DNA from: Adelphocoris suturalis
Taxonomy: Eukaryota; Arthropoda; Insecta; Hemiptera; Miridae
Length of the DNA: 64,000 nt
Assembly: GCA_030762985.1 (NCBI GenBank)
Contig: CM061044.1
Span: 12,464,740 to 12,528,739 of the forward strand
Direction of reading: 5' to 3'
Shown here: positions 1 to 8,561 of the stretch, in pieces
How the letters are laid out: each line of letters starts with the position of its first letter
How positions within the stretch are numbered: position 1 is the first letter of the stretch
The notes under the pieces: generated by a model
The model's input: the letters and a program-made list of their open reading frames with translations, nothing else
What the model was told of the DNA's origin: nothing
Databases searched by the model: none
Program-made: the position numbers and the translations under genes

Positions 1-7
1 AACTCCC

Positions 8-27
8 AGCAAGAAAAGTGACACTTC
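8..27. repeat. Solo end of a TIR-type repeat
   Basis: The sequence CCAGCAAGAAAAGTGACAC at the left edge of the window nearly matches the end at 789-807 and the inverted end at 1001-1020. It may be an outer end of the same element family, or the outer left end of a nested composite reaching 1020. Nothing else of it is visible here. Confidence 0.4.
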
Positions 28-788
28 GAGAAAAATTTTCCCAGTTTTATGATCCAGGCGCAAGCAAACTGGAACTAATAATAGTGAAACCGTTGACGGA
101 AAGTCAATTAAAACCACAGACGTAAGGGTTATGAAGGCCCAAAAATCGACTCAAGGGGTTCTGTTTTTTAAATCTGGTTCCAAAGATGAATTTTCGGAAT
201 AAGTGGTTGTCAAAAATACTCGAAGCAAGGCGTGCTTCTTCGTCCCATCCTTACTAGCTCAGTCTTTCCCCTGCTTACTCCAGCAAGATACCACTAGCAG
301 ATGGTAAGAAATCAGATATTTACAGTGTCAGTTGTTGGTCCTACCTATCTCTTTTGGTTTATCATTCTTTAATAAACCATTGTAATCTCTTCAGAAAAAA
401 ACTTTTTTTTATTAAATGTTCCTTGGTTTAATGAACCACTTTTTCTTAAATGCGTGTACTTCTTTGCAGACTGAAGTTGTTTTTTAAATGGATGTATAAG
501 TTAGTATTGTGTTGCGTTTTCTAGTTCTTAAAACAAATAATTTAGTTTGAGAATAATGACATTTATCTGGGAAATTTTGAGACTAGGTACCTAATCAAGT
601 GCCACCCAAAAGTGACTAACTTTTTCAAGTGCTGTTATTAAGGTTCACTGTTCCTTCTGTTTTATTAAAGTGTAGCTGTTACAACAAGCTTTTTGTTGTT
701 TCACACCCTTTTTTTCAATTTTAAAAAATGGAAGTGTCGTTTTGCATAGCTAGTTACAATTCAATTTACTAGCACCTTTTGAACTATT
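28..788. other. AT-rich non-coding stretch
   Basis: No credible open frame or known element is visible. The stretch is AT-rich with several T-runs. It lies between two copies of the same TIR-like end (8-27 and 789-807), so it could be the interior of a larger element, but no coding capacity supports that. Confidence 0.4.
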
Positions 789-1020
789 CCGGCAAGAAAA
801 GTGACACATCTACGAAATTCGCCTTTTTTTGGCCGAATAATCAATTCCTGATGACATTAACAAAACATTTATTAAGATATCTGTTATCTGAATTGCTTCT
901 TCCGTTCAATAAGTTAAAATTGCAGCGTTTGGATGTAATCATCATTATTGTGTTACTGATTTCGGTTTTTTGGCTTTCCTGAAAAGTGAGGTTTTTTAAA
1001 AGTGCCACTTTTCTTGCCGG
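789..1020. mobile_element. Short TIR element (MITE-like), unclassified
   Basis: A 232-bp segment is bounded by inverted ends: CCGGCAAGAAAAGTGACAC on the left and, reverse-complemented from the right, CCGGCAAGAAAAGTGGCAC. Eighteen of nineteen positions agree. The interior is AT-rich and the only open frames are short and overlap on both strands, so they are not coding. No target-site duplication is obvious in the flanks. The superfamily cannot be assigned from these ends alone. A third copy of the same end at 8-27 shows this is a repeated family rather than a chance palindrome. Confidence 0.55.
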
Positions 1021-1047
1021 GGTGCGATATAGGTACGTATGAAAAAG

Positions 1048-1158
1048 CGTTATGCGCACGGATTCGTCTCAGAATGTCTCAAAACGGATTTCAATGAAGA
1101 AAAGTTTTGTTTTAAAATTTTTGGATTGCAATAGCTTCATTTTAAACGAAAATTCGCT
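1048..1158 (-). mobile_element. HINE-B 5' fragment (array unit 1)
   Basis: On the minus strand this begins TAGCGAATTTTCG at 1158 and continues through the conserved stretch containing GAAATCCGTTTTGAG, as in the fuller HINE-B copies at 4036 and 44971. It stops after about 110 bp, before the microsatellite and 3' half, so it is a truncated 5' end. Confidence 0.75.
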
Positions 1159-1254
1159 AGACAGCTCGAACTCCAACGAAATGTACCCTGTCCCCAGTGA
1201 CCATTATATTAGAAGTTTCTCTGCATTATTGCACACTCTGAAACATATACCTAT

Positions 1255-2034
1255 GAAAATGTCCAGTCATGCAGCATGACCCCATGAGCGAATTTTTGAA
1301 GAAATCTTCGACACATCAGTCGCTATTGATCGTGTAGAGAAATTTCCGTTTATGATTTTGATAGACAAACATGGAATCAAATTATTAAAAATAATTAGGA
1401 GGTACTCATACTTTATTATTATTAAACTAATCTTGTAGTATATTACGAGTGATATAAAGTCAGTTGCATTCGAATCTAGTATCCCACAGCAAGAAATTGA
1501 CAGACAAACTGTAGTCTCTGTTTCATGCAAATATTACCGATTTTTACAACTAGCGAACGGCATTATTTCGATTTTTGACTGATTTTTCAACTTTGAAATT
1601 TTTGAAAACTTGATAATTCTTATAGAAAATTCTACGCTGATTCCGAATATACCACATGTTAGTATGCTGAAAACATTATTTCGCACAACAAATCGCAAAA
1701 AACAGGCTATTTTGAAATTTTTGACTACATTTTTGAAAATTTCAACCCGAAGATCTAATCCGATCATGCTGGCCAACGAACTTGAACTTTCTTTTTGTGT
1801 CCTTAACATTTTAAAATTTGTTTGAAGTTTCTAGCACAATTCTACGTACAGTTATCGTCTGGAATGACACATACATACATATATACATACATACGTACAT
1901 AAAAAAATGCGTTAAACTCCAGTATATCATTCAGAATAGCCTGAAACGGATTTCTGCATAAAATATTTTCAAAAATTCACATTCTACAAATTTTGAGGCG
2001 AGAGCAATAGCTTAATTTTCTTCAAAATTTCGCT
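1255..2034 (-). mobile_element. HINE-A copy 1 (Helentron-like non-autonomous)
   Basis: On the minus strand the element starts AGCGAAATTTTGAAGAAA at 2034. It passes a TATG/TACA microsatellite (about 1866-1903) and the conserved GTCATTCCAGACGATAACT, and ends with the inverted segment CTTCAAAAATTCGCT, the palindrome GTCATGCTGCATGAC and a short T-run near 1255. It has no coding capacity. Relative to copy 2 it lacks about 190 bp in the 3' half. The 5' and 3' subterminal inverted segments, central microsatellite and 3' palindrome match the published architecture of Helentron-associated elements. The class assignment is inference; the repeat itself is certain. Confidence 0.75.
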
Positions 2035-2040
2035 AAAAGC

Positions 2041-2150
2041 GTTATGCGCACGGATTCGTCTCAGAATGTCTCAAAACGGATTTCAATGAAGAAAAGTTTT
2101 GTTTTAAAATTTTTGGATTGCAATAGCTTCATTTTAAACGAAAATTCGCT
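2041..2150 (-). mobile_element. HINE-B 5' fragment (array unit 2)
   Basis: Nearly identical to 1048-1158, with the same truncation point and the same junction to the following spacer. It was therefore duplicated as part of the larger unit and not inserted independently. Confidence 0.75.
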
Positions 2151-2247
2151 AAACAGCTCGAACTCCAACGAAATGTACCCTGTCCCCAGTGACCATTATA
2201 TCGGAAGTTTCTCTGCATTATTGCACACTCTGAAACATATACCTATG

Positions 2248-3240
2248 AAAAAGTCCAGTCATGCAGCATGACCCCATGAGCGAATTTTTGAAGGAATCTT
2301 CGACATTTCAGTCGCTATTGATCGTGTAGAGAAATTTTAGTTTATGATTTTGATAGACAAACATGGAATCAAATTATTAAAAATAATTAGGAGGTACTCA
2401 TACTTTATTATTATTAAACTAATCTTGTAGATTTAAAGACAAATGTAGGTAAATATTCATAGATTTCGATGTCCAATGTGGTCAGTATTGAAGGCAGTTG
2501 AAATCTAACAGTATACTATCATAACATCATCAAATCTTGACGTAAAATAAAATAACGTACCGACATCATATGAAAGAAACGTATTTCCACAGCCAATCGA
2601 TGATGAGGCTTTATATTACGAGTGATATAAACTCAGTTGCATTCGAATCTAGTATCCCACAGCAAGAAATTGACAGACAAACGATAGTCTCTGTTTCATG
2701 CAAATATTACCGATTTTTACAACTAGCGAACGGCATTATTTCGATTTTTGACTGATTTTTCAACTTTGAAATTTTTGAAAACTTGATACATATTCTTATA
2801 GGAAATTTTACGCTGATTCCGAATATACCACATGTTAGTATGCTGAAAAAATTATTTCGCACAACAAATCGCAAAAAACAGGCTGTTTTGAAATTGTTGA
2901 CTACATTTTTGAAAATTTCAACCCGAAGATGTAATCCGATCATGCCGGCCAACGAACTTGAACTTTCGTTTTGTGTCCTTAACATTTTAAAATTTGCTTG
3001 AAGTTTCTAGCACAATTCTACGTACAGTTATCGTCTGGAATGACACATACACACATATACACATACATATATACGAGTATATACATACATATATACATAC
3101 ATACATTTAAAAATGCGTTAAACTTCAGAATATGATTCAGAATAGCCTGAAACGGATTTCTGCATAAAATCTTTTCAAAAATTCACATTCTACAAATTTT
3201 GAGGCGAGAGCAATAGCTTAATTTTCTTCAAAAATTCGCT
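2248..3240 (-). mobile_element. HINE-A copy 2, longest form
   Basis: Same organisation as copy 1, reading right to left from AGCGAATTTTTGAAGAAA at 3240 to the palindrome and T-run near 2250. The microsatellite at about 3046-3102 is longer and mixed (ACAC, ATAC and ATAT steps). Positions 2430-2622 hold sequence absent from copy 1 and different from what copy 4 (40592-41526) carries at the equivalent place, so this is a variable internal block. No coding capacity is seen. Confidence 0.75.
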
Positions 3241-3245
3241 AAAAG

Positions 3246-3356
3246 CGTTATGCGCACGGATTCGTCTCAGAATGTCTCAAAACGGATTTCAATGAAGAAA
3301 AGTTTTGTTTTAAAATTTTTGGATTGCAATAGCTTCATTTTAAACGAAAATTCGCT
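3246..3356 (-). mobile_element. HINE-B 5' fragment (array unit 3)
   Basis: Third copy of the truncated HINE-B 5' end, followed by 80 bp of the same spacer. The repeat unit then breaks off near 3437, and unrelated GC-richer sequence follows. Confidence 0.75.
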
Positions 3357-3479
3357 AAACAGCTCGAACTCCAACGAAATGTACCCTGTCCCCAGTGACC
3401 ATTATATCGGAAGTTTCTCTGCATTATTTCACACTCTGGCGTCGAGTTATTTTTTCACCGACTATTAATTCCACACTAT

Positions 3480-3870
3480 TTTCGCTTCGTTGCGTTGCCG
3501 GGATTATCTAGCGGGAAGGGAGAGGCTTAAAGGCTAATCGAATTGCATTAGAGGCCCCCGCAACCCCGCGTAGGATTAGAACCGTCCGTGCCGCGCCAGT
3601 GGGGGGCGGCCTTGGTGGGCGTCCGTATCCGAGCGTTTCAGTATCGCCATCGGCTCCGGCTCGTCAAGTGTTATTGTTGTTGCTCGCATTCGCGAATGGA
3701 AATGTGCCGCGAACTGTCGTCGGTTTTTCAACGGGTGTCGGACACGGGCCGCCTCGGAGGTTAGCCGGACGAACCCGGCCCGACAGACTGTCCGACCCTT
3801 GTGACCGAGGAATCCGCCCCGACCGGCCATTCATATTGAAGAGGTGGTATTTTTGGGCGATGTCAACCTG
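3480..3870. other. GC-rich CpG-containing island, function unknown
   Basis: Base composition shifts sharply from the AT-rich surroundings to a GC- and CpG-rich segment. Open frames run through it on both strands (3599-4057 plus; 3576-3830 minus), which is what GC-rich DNA gives by chance, and I recognise no protein in either. It could be a promoter or first exon, a conserved non-coding element or part of an unrecognised transposon. It lies directly after the broken third unit of the HINE array. Confidence 0.4.
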
Positions 3871-4021
3871 TTTATTTCTGGTCCATGCTCTGCCTCCATG
3901 CATCATACGTTATCTTGCATTCTTAATTTCTAGATTGATCCCTGCACATTCTAGATTGGTATCCCGCATGCATATCTATCAAGAAGAAAACCGATTCCAC
4001 CATGTTCATTCTCTTATATAT

Positions 4022-4078
4022 AGGTATTTTCAATTAGCGAATTTCCGTATTAAATGAAGCTATTGTTATGAATATATA
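4022..4078 (+). repeat. Duplicated 5' end of HINE-B
   Basis: A segment of about 55 bp beginning TATAGGTATTTTCAATTAGC and running through the HINE-B 5' end occurs again immediately downstream (about 4073 on), with a few differences. The element therefore has two successive 5' ends. Confidence 0.75.
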
Positions 4079-4752
4079 GGTATTTTCAATTATCGAATTT
4101 TCGTATTAAATGAAGCTATTCCAATGAATGGCTCGGATAATTTTAAAATTAAAATTTTTGTTACGTTTCTTCATTAAAATCCGTTTTGAGGCATTCTGAA
4201 ACGATTCCTGAAGTTTGCGTTTTTTCATATGTATATATTTGTGTCATTCCAGACAATAACTCTCCTTAGGATTGATAAAAATCCCGTTGTTGCTCCGAAA
4301 AATCAAGCTTTCCAAATAAAAGGATGAGTTCGTTGGTCAATAATTTTTGAGCACAATAAATTGGTCACATTTCAAAAAATGTACTATAAAATCACTAAAA
4401 ACGGCCAAAAATTGTTGAATTTATAAGCAATTTATTAGCAGATTTGAAGTCAAAACAAAATTATCAACAACTAACTAGGACAAACAATTTTGCTCAAAAT
4501 TAGGCTGAAAACCGTATTTAAATTTCATTAATATTTGCTGAAAAATGTATAAAAATAAATAAAAAAAACTAAAAATTCAAATCCAATCTTTTTCAATTAC
4601 CAAATTTTATTTAATATGAGTTTTTTTTTGCGATAAAATTGGTTTTTAACAATTTATTTCCACTGAAACCGCTCACATATCTATACAATTTAACATATTA
4701 TAATTAAAGAAAATTCGCTCATAAGATTATGCTGCATGACTGGAACTTTTTT
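4036..4752 (+). mobile_element. HINE-B copy, near full length
   Basis: This copy runs from AGCGAATTTCCG at 4036 through the conserved GAAACGATTCCTGAAG and GTGTCATTCCAGACAATAAC blocks to AAAATTCGCTCATAAG, the ATGCTGCATGAC palindrome arm and TGGAACTTTTTTTT near 4752. The microsatellite position before GTCATTCCAG holds only a short TATGTATATAT tract, so this copy has almost none. Beyond the ends, subfamilies A and B differ in the interior. No protein is encoded. Confidence 0.7.
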
Positions 4753-5390
4753 TTATTGATTTTAGTACAGATTTCCAATTTTTTTTCTTTTAACAAATAG
4801 TTTTGTAATCGAATTAGTAGCAAACGTACAAATATTTTTCTGAATACTTACATTTAGTTCACAACCTTGCTGTTGTTATCAAAGCTGCCATTATGATTCA
4901 TTCATTGATTCATCAATAAACTTTAACGTGGCTGGGGAGAGCAGTATATAAGTTCCGGTACTGTGACCTTATCTAGCCTCTCATATTTGGTGTCACAAAA
5001 CGCGTTTTAAAATATATATGGAACGTGTTGAGGTATATGAGTGAGCTGGGATTGTTTTTTATGGAATTCTGTTAGTTGTGTCTATGGCTCATAAAATGTG
5101 GGTAGATACATACCAATTTCGCAAAACTAGATTCCTGAATTATGGAAGTGTTGAATAAAGAGTATTGTTGGTTTCCCCTGTTAGATTAGAATTCGAACAT
5201 CTATTGGTAGCGGATCAAAATTATAGTTGGTACCGGGAAGACAGAACGTTTATTTGATAAGTTATTTGAGTAAATCGCAAAATTTATTGATTATATACAC
5301 AATATGTAATATATAAGACATAATGTGCATGTACCGTCTTCCTAATTCACAACCTAAACGTTTCTAGTTAGCTGTAAATTATAAGCGTTA
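4753..5390. other. AT-rich stretch, nothing recognised
   Basis: No coherent open frame, known transposon end or tandem structure is visible. The sequence is AT-rich and reads as unique non-coding DNA. Confidence 0.4.
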
Positions 5391-5509
5391 ACATTATACT
5401 GCTAAATAATTATAGCGACATTCTTGGAAACGTTTCACACTAACAGAGTTCGCTGCTAATGGCAAGGAAAACGCGTACAAAAATAAAAACAACCTGAAAA
5501 TATGATTCA

Positions 5510-5770
5510 GCGCGCCTCGCAAGGGGGACTCCAGACCCCCTTTTGCTTTCACCTTGAACATTGGATTAACGTGGAATACGCTCAATCCAAATTTCAGCTT
5601 TATAGCAAAGAACTTAGCTGTGGATCTCACTCAGCTGTTTTGGGGATCTTCAGACTTTACGATTCGTTTCTAGATGTCCCAAGAGGCCTCCATTTCAAAT
5701 TTCAGTTTCATAGGTTGAATAGCAAAGAAATTAGATCCGGATACTCAGCTGATCTGATTCATCCCAGTAT
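5510..5770. repeat. 110-bp minisatellite, two diverged units
   Basis: The motif CAAATTTCAG occurs at 5586 and again 109 bp later. Each time it is followed by AGCAAAGAA and then a CTCAGCTG box about 45-60 bp downstream. The same order of boxes, in the opposite orientation and with the same period, forms the array at 43090-43440. Divergence between units is substantial. The 97-codon open frame here (5502-5795) is not recognisable as a protein. Confidence 0.55.
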
Positions 5771-5945
5771 GGTGACCAGCACTGGGATGATATAGACATG
5801 GGGCATTGATTGTTTTGTTTTGACAGTAGGGCTTTTGTTGAATTAGTTTTTTTAGGAATTGTGAGAACATAAATGCATCAACGAATACTCAATTTTGAGT
5901 AACTATTTTCAATTAGCAAGTAGCTATTTTCAAGTTACCTATTTT

Positions 5946-6194
5946 TAATTGACAAAAAAATTTGTTTTCTCGCGGTCGCGGGTATTTTACTGACGCGAAA
6001 AATTGATAAAAACTATTGTTGAAGCGGGTTCGCCTATATCGTTTCGAAAATATACCTGAATTGGTGCATAACTCAAGAACTTTTGAGACCATGCATTTCA
6101 AGTACCACTGTAGAATTTGGAAGGATGTGAGGCGTTACATATGTGAGAGCGACAATAAATATGTTTTCTTGCGGTCGCAAGTATATTACTGACG

Positions 6195-6292
<98 letters not shown>

Positions 6293-6330
6293 AATCCTTG
6301 AAGCGGTCTGTGTATCGGAGCTCAATCGAC
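5946..6330. repeat. Duplicated repeat containing an (AT)n tract
   Basis: Two diverged direct copies share TTTTCT(C/T)GCGGTCGC, then TATTACTGACGC, then TTGAAGCGG. The first lies at about 5950-6040 and the second at 6158-6310. In the second copy the short AT-rich linker between GACGC and TTGAAGCGG is replaced by a pure (AT)n run at 6197-6289. The long Tyr-Ile open frames across it are artefacts of the dinucleotide repeat. Confidence 0.7.
6197..6289. repeat. (AT)n microsatellite, about 93 bp
   Basis: Uninterrupted alternating AT, embedded in the second copy of the repeat described at 5946-6330. Confidence 0.95.
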
Positions 6331-6479
6331 TTAGAACCTTCTGGGTTTTTGAAGCTTACACAACGCCAAATTTTTTAGGGTACCTATGTGCTGTTCAAGA
6401 ATTATTGTAAGAAAAACAATTTAGCATAATTGGAACTACTTGCAATGCTTTCTGATTTTCAAAACGTGGCTCTAATTTT

Positions 6480-6780
6480 GCCTCACTCTAATCTGCATAA
6501 TCTGCCGTAGAAAGAGGGTCAACTAACTCGTGATTCAATTAGTAGTGCTCTCTCGAAAAGTTCCTCCTGGGTGTCAAAGAGTTGCACAGAGCAGATCCGG
6601 CATGAGATTAGCCTCTCAACGTTTTCGCAACAACTAGAGCCAATCGAATATCGCCGGCTAGTAATTTTAACGCTAGGTCAAACGCGGGATGCGTCGAGAG
6701 ATCATCTTGGGTCAAAAATATTGCTCGTATGCAGACTTAATTACAGGGTGGATGTTAATTAACGCGAAAGATCGCCATCA
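6480..6780. other. GC-balanced island with homeodomain-like motifs
   Basis: A 300-bp stretch of more balanced composition contains repeated TAATCTGC/TAAT-type cores, GATTCAATTAG and GTTAATTAACG. Such motif density is typical of developmental enhancers, but no binding can be shown from sequence. A 63-codon open frame here (6571-6762) has no recognisable features. Confidence 0.25.
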
Positions 6781-6911
6781 TCACAATAGGTTTGATGCAG
6801 TTAGTACTCCATGTTAATAAGTAGCGCTTCGTTTGGCATTAGCTGAATTGTAACGGTAATTCATTTTATATTGCTTGTTGATCAGAGAGGTAAGCACTGT
6901 TAGAGGGTCTT

Positions 6912-7110
6912 ATAAAAACGTTCCAGTCATGTAGCATGATCGTTTGAGCGAATTTTCGTAAAGTATCGTATTGTATAATGTTAAATTGTTTTGAAATGTG
7001 AGCTTTTTGAGTCAAGGAAATTGTCAACTATTAATTTTATGGCAAAAACGTATTCTAAATAATAATCTCATATTCAAATAGAGGTTTTGAATTTTTAGCT
7101 ATTTTTTCCA
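6912..7110 (-). mobile_element. HINE-B 3' fragment
   Basis: The minus strand carries the HINE-B 3' end: TACGAAAATTCGCTCA, then ATCATGCTACATGAC (one change in the palindrome) and TGGAACG. The preceding roughly 150 bp matches the 3' half of the copy at 44971-45657. The 5' half and microsatellite are missing. Confidence 0.65.
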
Positions 7111-7743
7111 TTTATAATTCCTACGGTGAACAGGATTAAATTTAACTCACTGCTGATCTGGATTTCGTTGCCCGTAATTTCGTTCGTCTCTTCGTGTCCC
7201 TGAGAGGTTCCCTATCAAATTTCAACCTCCAGGGAGAACAGTTGAGAATCTTGCTCCCGAGACATTTCTATACTCATTTCCCTGTCGCGAAATTGCTCTT
7301 CTTGCGCGAAATTTCCCCCATGCGCCAAAGCAAAGAAAATATTGAAACAGAACAGGAAGTTTCAACGAGCAAATATAGTGTCCCAAGTTTGCACATCACT
7401 ATAAATTATTATACCCCACACTCGCTGCTTTAGTCATACAGAATTAGTTAAATTCATGGTAATTGACGAGTATTCCATAGAAACTCAATCGTGAACCTTT
7501 TGTTGACGTTAGGCATCATTCTCAGGGGTAATTATAGAATACTTTCTATTCGTTTTCGGATTAACTGGATGAGATTAGGTTGTCCTAATATCCGACGCTA
7601 TATTTGGATCAAATCCAGATCAAGGAAGATAGAACACCTCAAATGAAATAATCCCACCGCTGACTCTTGGTTCAGTTTTGGAAATCTTTGAATGTGGTAA
7701 CTTCTTATTGGGAAATCACATTCGTAGATATTCATTTCCGCAG
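7111..7743. other. Non-coding stretch, nothing recognised
   Basis: Open frames are short (up to 79 codons) and carry no recognisable domain. No transposon ends or tandem structure were found. Confidence 0.35.
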
Positions 7744-8561
7744 TTTTTTTATTTATTTATTTATTTATTTAACGGGCAAGCCCAATTCACAACAGCATAA
7801 CAAAAGTTGCAATTCAGTGTATACAAGAATTTTCAAATTTGATAAATACAACATGAAAAAGAACAATTACCAGAAACAGCAATAATATAACAGTAATAAA
7901 ATGACATAATAATATAATATAACAGTAATAACGTAACAGTAACTTATGAAGTCAAATAGAGCAATTTGAATATAATGGTCAAAACAAAGCGGGAGAGCAG
8001 AGCACTAAAGTTTTCAGAGATGAAAGGGGACTATTGAAAAAGTCAAAATCAGGGTACAAATTTAAGAAGTGGTTGGCAGAACGGGGGATGCGGTGCAGTG
8101 GTCGATTTCGAAGATAGTTTGTCGGAGAGAAAGGGATGTGGAAAATTTCAGGCTGACGACTTGAGAAACGAGGGATGGAGAGTCGAATCTCCGCCAGCAA
8201 CGGAGGACAGTCCATACCGCCATTTACGAGCTTGTGGAGAAATGACAGATCAGCCATGCCACGCCGCACTTCCAGGGGTTGGAGTCTGCAGGTCCTGAGG
8301 AGTGATGGATAGTCCACGTTTTCAGAAGATATTCCAAGCTTAAATGCAATGTACCGCAAGAATTTATTTTGTACTCGCTCAATTTGATATTTGTGGACTG
8401 CATAGTAAGGAGACCATACCGTTGAGGCGTACTCCAGCTTAGGAAGGACAAGCGCCTTATAAAGCGTAACGATGGCATGAACTTGGTTAAAGTCACGGGT
8501 ATGCCTCTTTACAAAGCCAAGCGAGCGCATAGCACTACTGGCAACCATTTTTCCACTACTG
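7744..8561 (-). mobile_element. LINE 3' end, 5'-truncated, with (TAAA)n tail
   Basis: Read on the minus strand, this is the end of a non-LTR retrotransposon: the last part of the reverse-transcriptase ORF (stop at 7979), about 200 bp of AT-rich 3' UTR, the block GGGCTTGCCCGTTAAA, and a (TAAA)n/A-rich tail at 7744-7770. The catalytic YADD region and everything upstream are absent, a normal outcome of incomplete target-primed reverse transcription. The junction near 8561 abuts a short duplication of TGGTTGCCAGTAGTG. No target-site duplication could be fixed. The family resembles the Jockey/CR1 group. Confidence 0.8.
7979..8561 (-). pseudogene. Non-LTR reverse transcriptase C-terminal fragment
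   Basis: The minus-strand frame encodes about 190 residues of the region after the polymerase active site. It includes the thumb signature LYKALVLPKLEYASTVW followed by IERVQNKFLRYIAF, preceded by AMRSLGFVKRHTRDF, a common LINE sequence just C-terminal to the palm. No stop or frameshift interrupts it, so it is a fairly young or lightly decayed fragment. The first Met (8548) is only the first in-frame ATG; homology begins near codon 6 and the frame stays open upstream into unrelated sequence. It cannot be active without the palm domain. Confidence 0.85.

Larger units (their letters stand above)
1048..3437 (-). repeat. Tandem array of nested HINE-B/HINE-A units
   Basis: The same composite unit occurs two and a fraction times head to tail, starting at about 1048, 2041 and 3246. 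Each unit is, in plus-strand order, the inverted 5' end of a HINE-B element, a unique-looking spacer of about 95 bp, and an inverted HINE-A copy. The first two units span 993 and 1205 bp; the third stops within the spacer at about 3437. The length difference is mostly one block of about 190 bp (2430-2622) present only in unit 2. Repeated open frames of 75, 75 and 72 codons here are the same non-coding sequence read three times. Confidence 0.9.

Noticed and set aside
1052..3468. Conserved 75-residue proteins MRTDSSQNVSK... occurring three times
   Set aside because: The same element end read three times; other HINE-B copies do not keep the frame and the identity is explained by tandem duplication.
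3576..4057. 152-codon frame in the GC-rich island at 3.6 kb
   Set aside because: Overlapping frames on both strands, no recognisable domain, and no supporting splice or start context.
6073..6325. Tyr-Ile repeat proteins on the minus strand
   Set aside because: They are the (AT)n microsatellite read in frame.
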